Of a stretch of 21,373 bases of DNA, positions 6,635-13,391 are shown in pieces. This stretch comes from an uncultured Bilophila sp. (GTDB taxonomy: Bacteria > Desulfobacterota > Desulfovibrionia > Desulfovibrionales > Desulfovibrionaceae). Under the pieces are notes generated by a model that saw nothing but the letters and a program-made list of their open reading frames with translations, had not been told where the DNA came from and did not search any database. The translations under genes were made by a program, and so were the position numbers. The first letter of the stretch is position 1. Every line of letters starts with the position of its first letter. The stretch is taken from NCBI GenBank assembly GCA_959604115.1, contig CAUHBW010000016.1:1-21373 (forward strand). The letters are read 5' to 3'.

Positions 6635-6647
6635 TAGCATGTTATTG
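6632..6647. promoter_or_regulatory. Candidate operator over the -35 box
   Basis: CAATAGCATGTTATTG is a 16-bp near-perfect palindrome (one mismatched pair) that overlaps the -35 box of the minus-strand promoter. It is a likely repressor or activator site; the binding protein is unknown. The following gap to 6922 shows only a weak plus-strand promoter candidate (TTGGTA 6715-6720, CATAAA 6737-6742). Confidence 0.4.
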
Positions 6648-6922
6648 GTATAAAAGTTTACGTAACACCCCTTAGGAGACAAAAACGGCCTTTCCGCCCT
6701 TTACCCGAATTCCGTTGGTACTCAAGGCTTCGCGGGCATAAATTCCATTGTCCTATCATAATCAAAATTATGGACCGCTCATTTTTACGCTATCGAAAGC
6801 ACCTAGGCGAAAACAGGCTTACGAGATCGAAAGGGGTAGTTGCATCCAATCTTGGATTGTCCTCCCCCCTCCCTCATTATTCATCCTTGTTATTTCAGTG
6901 TGTTAATGAGATACTTACACAC

Positions 6923-7510
6923 ATGAGATATCGCAACCTCCCCCATATGCCGGGCGGCGAGTACGTCCCACATCAAGACTATGCGACTATTCCGAACGCC
7001 CTTATCCTGTGCCGGATTCTGGCGCGATGCTCCTACGTCAGGGAGACACTGGAGGGCATCCGCCGCCAAGCCCTTGCCGAACGTTGGCATCCCCTCATAC
7101 AGGGACTTGCCGAATGTTCCGTCAGCAAGAACGTTGTCTGCTCTCTCGACCTTGCCGGGCTCACCGGACGCCGCCACCAGAGCGTTACCAGAGCTATTGA
7201 ACGGCGCATGGCGCAGAGGAGCTACTTCCTTCCCACAAAAAGCCGCTACGTTGCCCCTTCAGGCTTGCGCTCCGGCATGTACATCATGAAGCCGGAAGAC
7301 GCCTTTCACGTTCTGGACTTCATGAAAGGGGACGCCGCCGAGTACGCCTACTCCGAATTGCAGGACGCGCTTGTGAGCTGCGGCGTGCTCTGGTTCAAGC
7401 CCGACCCGTGGACGCCCGGCAAGCAATGGCCTCAGTATGACTTCATGGCGTTCCGCTGGCCCCAATGGGCGGTGGATTATCTGGATAGCGGGGTACAGGG
7501 AAGGGGGTAG
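6923..7510 (+). CDS. Rha-like phage regulatory protein (divergent)
   Basis: 195 aa from the chosen start. The middle reads LDLAGLTGRRHQSVTRAIERRM, close in pattern to the Rha-family signature in which a Thr-Gly-Lys/Arg-Arg-His helix is followed by a helical segment. Next come a Tyr-rich hairpin and MYIMKPEDAFHVLDFMKGDAAEYAYSELQDAL, matching the family's conserved end. Rha proteins occur in temperate phages and can interfere with phage growth when host factors are missing; their mechanism is unclear. The frame is open from an ATG at 6770, but no start has a good ribosome binding site, and the extra 51 residues look non-coding. The stop is 30 bases before the start of the frameshifted HTH gene. 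The family assignment is tentative. Confidence 0.6.
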   Translation: MRYRNLPHMPGGEYVPHQDYATIPNALILCRILARCSYVRETLEGIRRQALAERWHPLIQGLAECSVSKNVVCSLDLAGLTGRRHQSVTRAIERRMAQRSYFLPTKSRYVAPSGLRSGMYIMKPEDAFHVLDFMKGDAAEYAYSELQDALVSCGVLWFKPDPWTPGKQWPQYDFMAFRWPQWAVDYLDSGVQGRG

Positions 7511-7540
7511 GCTGTGACGTATGGAAAGGAGCCGTCAGGC

Positions 7541-7950
7541 ATGACCATCACACGGGGTGGCGGGCGATTGCCCAGACGTTCGGCGTTACCCAGTCCGTTG
7601 CCCACGGCTGGCGCGAACAGGGCGCGCCCATCCTCCTGCTTCCCGGCGGCAAACAAGAAACGGTGCCCGCCGTCAATATCCCCGAGTTGTGGGCATGGCT
7701 GTCCGGTCGGTATGGGCCCGCCGCACCTTTCCACGCCGCCCCGCCGTCACCTTCCCCGGCAAAGGAGGAAGCTCACCCCTTGCCGAAGCCATCCCTCACC
7801 GCCGTATCGGAACCGTCTGTGCTTGCCCACCAGTCCGCCGCCACACCACCCCAGACGTGCCCCAACTGTGGGACCACAGGCATGGTGCGGCGATACCGTG
7901 ACCGCTGGCGTTGCGAGTGGTGCCGCACCATCATTTCGGGTTCCGGCTGA
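7541..7950 (+). pseudogene. HTH plus zinc-ribbon protein, broken by a one-base frameshift
   Basis: The ATG at 7541 has an AAGGAG ribosome binding site ten bases upstream, but its frame becomes Arg/Pro-rich nonsense after five codons. Adding one G to the run at 7554-7557 joins it to an open frame reading WRAIAQTFGVTQSVAHGW, a helix-turn-helix like those of phage DNA-packaging (Nu1-like) and prophage adaptor proteins. This continues through NIPELWAWLSGRYGP and a Pro-rich linker to a C-terminal zinc ribbon, CPNCGTTG...CEWC (two CxxC pairs). The restored protein would be about 136 aa. It may be a real mutation, a sequencing error in a G run, or a frameshift used in expression. In the intact frame the first usual start codon is GTG 7663, which lacks a ribosome binding site. 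Confidence 0.6.
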
Positions 7951-7964
7951 CGGCAAGCGTTCCG

Positions 7965-7992
7965 GTTCGGACGGTTCGCGGGCACTCCGAAC
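7965..7992 (+). terminator. Weak hairpin after the frameshifted gene
   Basis: GTTCGGA (7965-7971) and TCCGAAC (7986-7992) pair, followed by only three T residues. Possibly a weak terminator for the Rha-like and zinc-ribbon genes. Confidence 0.3.
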
Positions 7993-8443
7993 TTTGGTTG
8001 TGACTGCCCACAACTTTCGCATGGAACACAGCATAGCCTCCTAAAAACATTGCCCCTTACTTTGCCACGCCCACAACTTCCCCTGTGCAGCAGAGGGGTC
8101 TTGCGTTTGCGTTTCCGTCTACGACAACGGGTTGAAACAGCTATCTTTCGTTCTGACAAAGCATTGCGCTTCCCTCCATCTTCTTCCCAATATTACCCCC
8201 CGAAATTTTCCCGAAACTACACGCGAAAGGGCACACGCGGTCATGGGACGGTGCCCGCCAGAGATTCGATCCCCCCTCCCTCCATTTTGCACGCGTAAAA
8301 GTCTTCCTGCATCATGCGGTCTTCCCTGCATGGCGTCCAAACATTCCCACCCCACCCCCTAGCAGGCTCCCGGCATGGTGGAAGAAGTCCGCTTCATGGC
8401 TCGTTTTCGGGAAAGTGGAGTACGGATCGAGACCAGACAGTAA
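7993..8443. other. Gap without a supported gene
   Basis: About 450 bases in which several frames are open, but their products are rich in Arg, Pro and Ser, lack ribosome binding sites and match no family I know. Small hairpins occur (CCCCT/AGGGG near 8080-8098; GGGCAC/GTGCCC near 8229-8256). I cannot assign a function; remnant coding or a regulatory region for the gene downstream are both possible. Confidence 0.4.
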
Positions 8444-8472
8444 TTCATAGTAAATTGATTGCAAAATATAAT
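8444..8472 (+). promoter_or_regulatory. Promoter of the Mor-like gene, with flanking inverted repeat
   Basis: TTCATA (8444-8449) and a perfect TATAAT (8467-8472) are 17 bp apart. ATTGAT (8454-8459) and ATCAAT (8473-8478) flank the -10 box as an inverted repeat and may form an operator. The transcript would have a leader of about 110 bases. Confidence 0.6.
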
Positions 8473-8593
8473 ATCAATGAGTTACAGCGACAAACTCTAG
8501 ACTTTTGCTTGCCGTATGGCGGAACTTGTTCAGGGTCCCGCTCTCCCCGCTTCTTCGTGTACGTTCCCCGGAAAGAGTTCAGGGGAGGCCAAA

Positions 8594-8944
8594 ATGAGTG
8601 AAGTTTGGTTGAGCAGGGAACTTCTTGCCGAGTGCATCGGGGAAGAGGGTGCGGCGGCCTTCTGCATGGCCTTTAAAGGTGTGAGCACGTATATCCCGCA
8701 TGAACCCACAGACCGGACAATCAACGCCGTAGGACTGGAGTGCGCCGCAGTCCTCTCCCGACAGTTCGGCGGGAGCTCCATCACGACGCCCGTTCGCCGG
8801 ACCCTTGTCAGGCCGCAGGTCGAGGCCCTTCTCGAATCCGGCGTGAGTCCACGCGATTGCGCGCTCAGGGTTGGATGCACGGAACGTTACGCGCGGATAC
8901 TCGCCCGGCAGATGAAAGGACTCCGCGCCGCCGCATCGGCTTGA
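8594..8944 (+). CDS. Mor-like transcription activator
   Basis: A 116-aa protein with the layout of the Mor family of phage activators. First comes a dimerisation part with LLAECIGEEGAAAFCMAFKG followed by a YIPHEP strand (about residues 8-36). A second copy-like part has INAVGLECAAVLSRQFGG and SITTP. The protein ends in the helix-turn-helix VSPRDCALRVGCTERYARIL. Mor of phage Mu activates middle transcription. The ATG at 8594 is chosen because GGGGAGG stands about six bases before it; an open frame upstream to 8516 has no such site. It converges with the minus-strand nuclease gene across a strong shared terminator. Its likely role is switching on island genes, perhaps on helper-phage or stress cues (inference). 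Confidence 0.75.
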   Translation: MSEVWLSRELLAECIGEEGAAAFCMAFKGVSTYIPHEPTDRTINAVGLECAAVLSRQFGGSSITTPVRRTLVRPQVEALLESGVSPRDCALRVGCTERYARILARQMKGLRAAASA

Positions 8945-9015
8945 ATGCCGCTCACAGCGGGGCCGCTCTACGCCTTGGGACGGCCCTTTTGATAACTCCG
9001 AAAAAATCCCCCTCA

Positions 9016-9063
9016 CACAAAAAAGGCCGCCCACCCTGCAACGGATGAACGGCCTTTTTTGTG
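9016..9063. terminator. Bidirectional terminator between Mor-like and ERCC4 genes
   Basis: A perfect 14-bp stem CACAAAAAAGGCCG (9016-9029) / CGGCCTTTTTTGTG (9050-9063) with a 20-base loop. The A and T runs within the arms give a U tract on both strands, serving both converging transcripts. Confidence 0.85.
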
Positions 9064-9092
9064 GTCAACGGCGTTGACCTTGGCGTTGACCT
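9063..9092. repeat. Palindrome with extra half-site at the end of the nuclease gene
   Basis: GGTCAACG (9063-9070) and CGTTGACC (9072-9079) form a perfect 17-bp palindrome around one central base, and CGTTGACCT occurs again at 9084-9092, 12 bp further, reaching into the ERCC4 stop codon. It may be a protein-binding site or part of the terminator region. Confidence 0.4.
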
Positions 9093-9558
9093 ACGCCGCT
9101 CCCTGCGCCTTGGCGATGGCCTTCCACCGCTTCCGGGCGGATTCGAGGTACTGGCGCAGGAATCCCCACGTCATGTACTCCGCCGCCCCACGGGTTCCGG
9201 CAAACAGGAAGGGCACCCGATATCGTGCCGTGAACGCCAGCACGCTTTGGCAGGCCGCGTGCGGGTTCAATTGGCTCCGGTACTCACCACGGGCAAGCTC
9301 CAGCCAAGAGCCCTCACAGACCACGGCGAAGGCGTCCAACGCCGCACCGCGCATCAGCTCCCGCTCGAACCGTTCCCGCTCCCGGCCCAAACAGGCCACC
9401 AAGTCGGGAAGGCTCTTGCGCTCCACCGCCACCTTGTCCTCAAGCCCGGCAAGGGAGTAGTCGCCCACGCTCAGGGTTCCGGGCTGCACCTGCACTTCGT
9501 ACCGCTCATGCGTGAATGAGAACGGGCATTGCTCCCGGCTGTCCACCACGATCAACAT
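9091..9558 (-). CDS. ERCC4-domain (XPF/MUS81-type) nuclease
   Basis: A 155-aa protein that is nearly all one ERCC4 nuclease domain. VVDSREQ (4-10), VGDYSL (31-36) with Asp33, and VERKSLPDL (45-53) give the metal-binding set Asp6, Asp33, Glu46 and Lys48 in the usual order. Proteins with this domain cut branched DNA such as flaps and forks; this one lacks the helix-hairpin-helix part seen in the eukaryotic proteins, as is usual for phage and bacterial versions. The start overlaps the stop of the 113-aa gene by seven bases, so they are coupled. It is the last gene of the minus-strand replication operon, suggesting a role in resolving replication intermediates or cutting a rival's DNA (inference). 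Confidence 0.85.
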   Translation of the reverse strand: MLIVVDSREQCPFSFTHERYEVQVQPGTLSVGDYSLAGLEDKVAVERKSLPDLVACLGRERERFERELMRGAALDAFAVVCEGSWLELARGEYRSQLNPHAACQSVLAFTARYRVPFLFAGTRGAAEYMTWGFLRQYLESARKRWKAIAKAQGAA

Positions 9559-9893
9559 GCCGCCTTCCTCCCTGTCCGTAATGCGCGGGCCACACGTTCC
9601 CGGCGCGGTTCGCCGTTCGGCCCCTTATGGGCAAGCCACCGTTCCAATCCGGCCCGGCTTTCGGCGTCCAGCGCGTCCATGCCGCCGATGATCAGCACCC
9701 CGTCCTGAAGGTGCGGCACCAACCCCCAACCCAACAGGGCATCAATGTTGGTATCGACAACCGCCAGACGGTGGAGGGAGTCGGGAATATCGACACCCTT
9801 CGGGACATGCTCATGGTGCGGCGTGTCTCTTGGTTCGCTCTTGCTTCGGACCGCGGCACAGGGGGGAATAGAAAGCTGGCAGTCGGGAGTCAT
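9552..9893 (-). CDS. Hypothetical protein of the replication operon, 113 aa
   Basis: No family recognised. The central part LHRLAVVDTNIDALLGWGLV followed by LQDGVLIIGGMDALDAESRAGLERWL suggests an alpha/beta fold, and the C terminus is Arg-rich (RRERVARALRTGRK) and could touch DNA. GGGAGG lies upstream of the ATG at a suitable distance. The gene starts about 40 bases from the iteron array and overlaps the nuclease gene, so it probably acts with the origin or the nuclease. That is a placement argument only. Confidence 0.65.
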   Translation of the reverse strand: MTPDCQLSIPPCAAVRSKSEPRDTPHHEHVPKGVDIPDSLHRLAVVDTNIDALLGWGLVPHLQDGVLIIGGMDALDAESRAGLERWLAHKGPNGEPRRERVARALRTGRKAAC

Positions 9894-9933
9894 TCGCCCC
9901 TCCCTGAGAATCGACTCGAGTCATGTTTTTTCG

Positions 9934-10163
9934 ACTGTCCAAAGTGTCCAAACTGTCCAATCACGGCTTGTATCAACACTTTTGGGGTTGGACACTTCTG
10001 TTTTCGCAACATGTCCAAAGTGTCCAACTGTCCAAAGACGCGCCTTGCCCATTGGGGATGTTTTGGACAGTTCTGTCCATTGGACACTTTCACTTTTGCA
10101 AACTGTCCAACCGAAAACCGTTGATGCACCTTGCAATTGGACAGTTTGGACACTTTGGACAGT
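9934..10163. repeat. Symmetric iteron array, candidate replication origin
   Basis: Fourteen copies of TGTCCAA in about 230 bp, thirteen of them exact. Plus-strand copies start at 9936, 9945, 9954, 10012, 10021, 10029, 10074 (ends in T) and 10104; minus-strand copies at 9988, 10063, 10080, 10137, 10146 and 10155. The outer triplets have 9-bp spacing, and 9934-9961 and 10136-10163 are a perfect 28-bp inverted repeat. Most inner copies also pair across the centre with a one-base offset. An A/T stretch (T8 at 10163-10170) follows. Iterons beside a primase-helicase are typical of satellite and plasmid origins, as in P4 ori/crr; binding by the primase-helicase is inferred. Confidence 0.8.
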
Positions 10164-10188
10164 TTTTTTTGATATGGTTTGATTGCGC

Positions 10189-12798
10189 TCATTGTCCCGC
10201 CTCCTCGTTTTCGGGAAGCATGACGACAAAGCAATCTTGAAGGCCCATCCCCGGCAACGTTCTCCGGGCTTTGAAACGTCCGGGACGTTCGAGGCGCAAC
10301 CATCCGGCATTGTTCAGAACCTTCGCGGCGCGGCGTTCAGAGTACCCCTTGACCACTTCGGACTTGAAGGACTCCGGCAACACGATCCACTCTGTCGTGC
10401 CGGATTCGTCCTTCCGCCTGAACCCTACGCGGTTGATGCAGATTGCGGTGGGGTTGTCCATGTCTTGGAAGCGGGACGCCCCATGCTGTTCGATGAACAA
10501 GCGCACGGCGGAGAGAATCGCCGTATCTTCCCCGGCCCCGGCCCCGCCGCGCACCGCCAGCCAGTCGTTGAAGCATGAGACGGTGGCGGCCCAAACGTCC
10601 ATGTCTTCGGGCAACACGCCCGCATCGTGGGCAACCTTTCCGGCATAGGCTACAAGGCAGAACCGCCGCGCCACACGCCGCACCTGTTCCGTCGCGTCCG
10701 GCGGGCAAAGCCTCGTTACTCCTACGGTGAGGATTTCCCCCACGCTTTTGACGACATCTTCCCTGTTGTCCGCCAGCCATTGCAGGAAGGCGCGCCCGGC
10801 GTGCCCGTAGTGCTGGCCCGCAAGTTCCTTGAGGCGATTGGACAAGGCCCCGGCGTCAGGGAGGCCGTGCAGTTCGGAGAGCATCCCGGCATCGGTAGGG
10901 ATGCCCACAAAGCGGACTTCCTGCCCCGCCCGTGCCTTCAAGCCCTTCTCAGAGAGCTTTTCCGCGAAACCGATTTCCCCGGACGACAGGAACAGCAAAC
11001 GCCACGTATGGGACTTCCTGAGGCTCGAATCCTTGCCAGAGCGCGTCTTGCCCATGCCGTTCGCAATCAGGTAGCCGCATTCGGAAAGGACGGCGGCGGA
11101 AACCTGCCCCACCTCGTCGAGAATGAGCAGGTTGTCATTGTGCAGGACGCAAACGCTTTCAAGGCCGTTGTCCGTCGCCCTCCACGGCCTCACATGGGAC
11201 GCCCCGCCCCACACGGACGCCGCCACCTGTAGGCACGTCGTCTTTCCGCAGGAGCTTCCACCCTCAAAGGAGAAGCCGCCGCCCTCTACATCGGCAAGGC
11301 GCAGGAGAGGCCCCGCGAACGCCGCACACAAGGCGAAGACAAGGCGCGTATTGCCCACGCACAGCCGCGCAAGCTCCGCCCATGCCTCTTTATCCCCGGC
11401 AACGGTATAAAGGCCCTCGTGCCCCGCGCTTTGAAGAACAAGCGTCCCTTCATCCGCGCCGTAGACCGTATCCGGCATGACGTAGGCCGAACCGTGCCAG
11501 CCCACCCGCGCCGTGCAGGTGACGAATTTGGTTGTCTGGAGCTCCTGAATGAACACGGCGAAGGCGTTCGCCTTACCCCGGCGGATGTTATAACCGTTGT
11601 AGGCTAACGCCGCCGCCCAATCGTTGCCCTGTTTTTGCAGAACATCATCAGGGAGAGCATAGCGGTGCTCCTTCCCGGCGGGGTCGTTCCACTGGATAAG
11701 CGTCCCCCAGTTGTCGGACCCCACGCTTTTGGTTTTGCCGAGAATGCGGAGCGGCGGGGCAATCCGCACGGGCTCGTAATCTTCCCCGCGCTTCTCGTCC
11801 CGATACAGGCCGGGGTTCTTCCCGCCCTGAATGACGCGGTAGCCTTCCGGGTACTTCACGCCGGGGTCTTCCCGCCGCGCCTTCTCCACCGCTTGCCGGA
11901 CGGCCTCAAGGCTCCGGCGCGTGTGCAGATCGTTGAAGTCAGCCTTCCCCCCGTCAATGGAGGGACAGATCGCCAGCTTGCCCCCGATGGATGCGGCGGC
12001 CTTGGTTGCGGCCTCAACTCCGGGATTTTCATTGCGTGGCGTCCCGTCCGCATTGGTGCAGTCGTTGTCGGCACACAACACGATTTCCCGGCCTGTGTAC
12101 CGTTTCCGCGCCATGCGCGCCACACTTTCGAGGTTCCCGGTATTGAAGGCCACCAGCACGGCGAAACCCGTAGCGAGGCGCAGGGAGGCCGCAGTCGCGT
12201 ATCCCTCGGCAATCAACAACGGCCCATCCTCCCCACCGTCCTTTGCCGGAAGAGAGAAGTACCCGCCCGCCGTCTTGCCCCCGGGCAGGAACCGCTTGAA
12301 GCCTTCGCCGGCGATGAACTGGAGGGACTGCGGGAGGCCCGCCGCATCCAGCACGGGAACCATCAGCCGCCCGTCCCGCGCCTGTCTCAACCCGAAGGCG
12401 GGAACTTCCTTGCGGCGCAGGTACGGATGGTCATCCGTTGCGGCGTGTGCGGCCTCCCAGAGCTTCCCGGCAAGTTCGGCGGCCTTGGCGTGCCGTTCCG
12501 CCTGTTCCTTGCGGGCGGCTTCCTTGGCTTCGGCAATGCGGGCTTTCAGGGCTTCACGTTCGGCGGCGGTCATGTCGGCATCGGAAACGCCGCACCATGT
12601 ACCCTCATCGCCCGTGCGCCAGTTCTTCCACCAGATGGAGGCCGGGGCGTCCAGAAACGCCTTGTACGCCCCGTCCTTGCCGTTCGGCTTGTCAGAGATG
12701 CCGCAGCGGTGGAGAACACCGTCCACCTCGATATGGTCAACCACAAGCCCCGCTTCCCGGAGCCGGTCCGCGAATTGTTGGAGGGTGTCGCTACTCAT
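10189..12798 (-). CDS. Toprim primase with DUF927-like helicase domain
   Basis: An 869-aa replication protein. The N-terminal part (1-130) resembles phage primase leader regions and is followed by a charged Ala/Glu-rich coiled-coil-like stretch (78-115). The Toprim part has LLIAEGYATAASL (Glu198) and the metal motif CADND (Asp244, Asp246). The C-terminal ATPase has Walker A GGSSCGKT (513-520, Lys519) and Walker B LLILDE (557-562), in a context typical of DUF927 helicases. It would prime and unwind DNA at the island origin. ATG 12798 is chosen since it overlaps the preceding small gene by eight bases and has a GGGGGG tract seven bases upstream; the open frame extends to 12969 without support. 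The iteron array begins about 25 bases past its stop. The P4 alpha protein has a similar arrangement of functions. Confidence 0.88.
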   Translation of the reverse strand: MSSDTLQQFADRLREAGLVVDHIEVDGVLHRCGISDKPNGKDGAYKAFLDAPASIWWKNWRTGDEGTWCGVSDADMTAAEREALKARIAEAKEAARKEQAERHAKAAELAGKLWEAAHAATDDHPYLRRKEVPAFGLRQARDGRLMVPVLDAAGLPQSLQFIAGEGFKRFLPGGKTAGGYFSLPAKDGGEDGPLLIAEGYATAASLRLATGFAVLVAFNTGNLESVARMARKRYTGREIVLCADNDCTNADGTPRNENPGVEAATKAAASIGGKLAICPSIDGGKADFNDLHTRRSLEAVRQAVEKARREDPGVKYPEGYRVIQGGKNPGLYRDEKRGEDYEPVRIAPPLRILGKTKSVGSDNWGTLIQWNDPAGKEHRYALPDDVLQKQGNDWAAALAYNGYNIRRGKANAFAVFIQELQTTKFVTCTARVGWHGSAYVMPDTVYGADEGTLVLQSAGHEGLYTVAGDKEAWAELARLCVGNTRLVFALCAAFAGPLLRLADVEGGGFSFEGGSSCGKTTCLQVAASVWGGASHVRPWRATDNGLESVCVLHNDNLLILDEVGQVSAAVLSECGYLIANGMGKTRSGKDSSLRKSHTWRLLFLSSGEIGFAEKLSEKGLKARAGQEVRFVGIPTDAGMLSELHGLPDAGALSNRLKELAGQHYGHAGRAFLQWLADNREDVVKSVGEILTVGVTRLCPPDATEQVRRVARRFCLVAYAGKVAHDAGVLPEDMDVWAATVSCFNDWLAVRGGAGAGEDTAILSAVRLFIEQHGASRFQDMDNPTAICINRVGFRRKDESGTTEWIVLPESFKSEVVKGYSERRAAKVLNNAGWLRLERPGRFKARRTLPGMGLQDCFVVMLPENEEAGQ

Positions 12799-13030
12799 GG
12801 TTTCCCCCCTGCATCTCACACAGAGGGTTTCCGACAAGGGGCAACCGTTCTCCCGTAAATCGACACACGCGTCGAACCCGCCCGGAGTCGAGAGGAGCGG
12901 CCCGGAAGTATGGACATGTGGCACAAAATCCTTGCCCGGAAAGGAGATTGACGGTATTGTCGTATCCACCAGTGATACTTTTTCTTGATGCCCTGTCGTT
13001 TGCCAGCGACGGGGTTTTCTTTTGCGTCAT
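12791..13030 (-). CDS. Small Cys-containing protein, possible zinc finger
   Basis: A 79-aa protein between AlpA and the primase. The C-terminal half has CATCPYF, then RRVCRFTGERL and PLCEM, giving four Cys residues spaced like a small zinc-binding domain. The start ATG (13030) is four bases after the AlpA stop and has GGGGAGG nine bases upstream, and its end overlaps the primase start, so the three genes are coupled. The family is not recognised. A role as a cofactor for the primase or as a regulator is inferred from position only. Confidence 0.6.
   Translation of the reverse strand: MTQKKTPSLANDRASRKSITGGYDNTVNLLSGQGFCATCPYFRAAPLDSGRVRRVCRFTGERLPLVGNPLCEMQGGNHE
12991..13023 (+). terminator. 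Terminator-like hairpin on the plus strand within the operon
   Basis: CCCTGTCG (12991-12998) and CGACGGGG (13007-13014) pair with one wobble and are followed by TTTTCTTTT. It lies antisense to the first codons of the Cys-containing gene and may stop plus-strand transcripts entering the operon. Confidence 0.4.
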
Positions 13031-13034
13031 CCTC

Positions 13035-13244
13035 TCAAACCTCCCCGCCGATCTTGCGGACATATTCCAAAACATCACCGGATCGCCAAAATGAAGTCTT
13101 CCCCAGCTTAACCGGTGCGGGAAAGACTCCTTTGGAGATCAGGTTGTAAATCTGTGTCTTGGATACCGGGAAGAACTTCTGGACTTGCCGGAGACGGAGA
13201 AGGTGAGGGATTTCGAGGGGGAGAGAGGTGATACTAGTCCGCAT
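13035..13244 (-). CDS. AlpA-family DNA-binding regulator
   Basis: A 69-aa protein matching the AlpA/CP4-57 regulator layout: LLRLRQVQKFFPVSKTQIYNLISKGVFPAPVKLGK is the helix-turn-helix with wing start, then SFWRSGDVLEYVRKI. AlpA proteins control integrase and excision genes in P4-like islands. The start at 13244 has only a weak upstream AGGAC. It heads the AlpA, Cys-protein and primase operon. It is a different protein from the excisionase-like one at 6363-6581, so the island has two small HTH proteins of this general type. Confidence 0.85.
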   Translation of the reverse strand: MRTSITSLPLEIPHLLRLRQVQKFFPVSKTQIYNLISKGVFPAPVKLGKTSFWRSGDVLEYVRKIGGEV

Positions 13245-13283
13245 AGGGCCATAAACGTCCTTTGAGGCCCTTGCAAGTCCAGC

Positions 13284-13307
13284 GTCTTTTAGGATACGCT
13301 AAAAGAC
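13284..13307. promoter_or_regulatory. Perfect 9-bp inverted repeat upstream of AlpA, candidate operator
   Basis: GTCTTTTAG (13284-13292) and CTAAAAGAC (13299-13307) flank GATACG. The site lies between AlpA and the possible plus-strand leader ORF, a place suited to a switch protein controlling divergent transcripts. Confidence 0.45.
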
Positions 13308-13321
13308 ACGGAGGAATTGCA

Positions 13322-13378
13322 ATGCCTCTGTTTTTTGTGTGCCCCTCTTCATCGTCACTCGCCAAAGTAATCCGATGA
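13322..13378 (+). CDS. Possible 18-aa leader peptide
   Basis: An ATG with GGAGGA six bases upstream opens an 18-codon frame (MPLFFVCPSSSSLAKVIR) that ends inside the 3' arm of a terminator. Short ORFs overlapping a terminator can act as attenuation leaders, but no gene of this orientation follows before the end of the integrase. Reality as a gene is uncertain. Confidence 0.25.
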   Translation: MPLFFVCPSSSSLAKVIR

Positions 13379-13391
13379 AGAGGGCTTTTTT
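13341..13391 (+). terminator. Strong plus-strand intrinsic terminator
   Basis: GCCCCTCTTCATCG (13341-13354) pairs with CGATGAAGAGGGC (13373-13385) with one bulged C, followed by six T residues. A plus-strand RNA therefore probably starts somewhere in 13245-13320, either a short regulatory RNA or the leader ORF transcript. Confidence 0.75.

Noticed and set aside
8050..8355. Short frames on both strands between the zinc-ribbon and Mor-like genes
   Set aside because: Products are Arg/Pro/Ser-rich, lack ribosome binding sites and have no similarity I recognise.
9934..10163. CRISPR-like array
   Set aside because: Repeats are 7 bp, occur on both strands and are separated by 1-2 bases or irregular gaps; there are no spacers of constant length and no cas genes.
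11635..12988. Long plus-strand frames antisense to the primase gene
   Set aside because: They mirror the GC-rich primase codons and have no recognisable domain or ribosome binding site.
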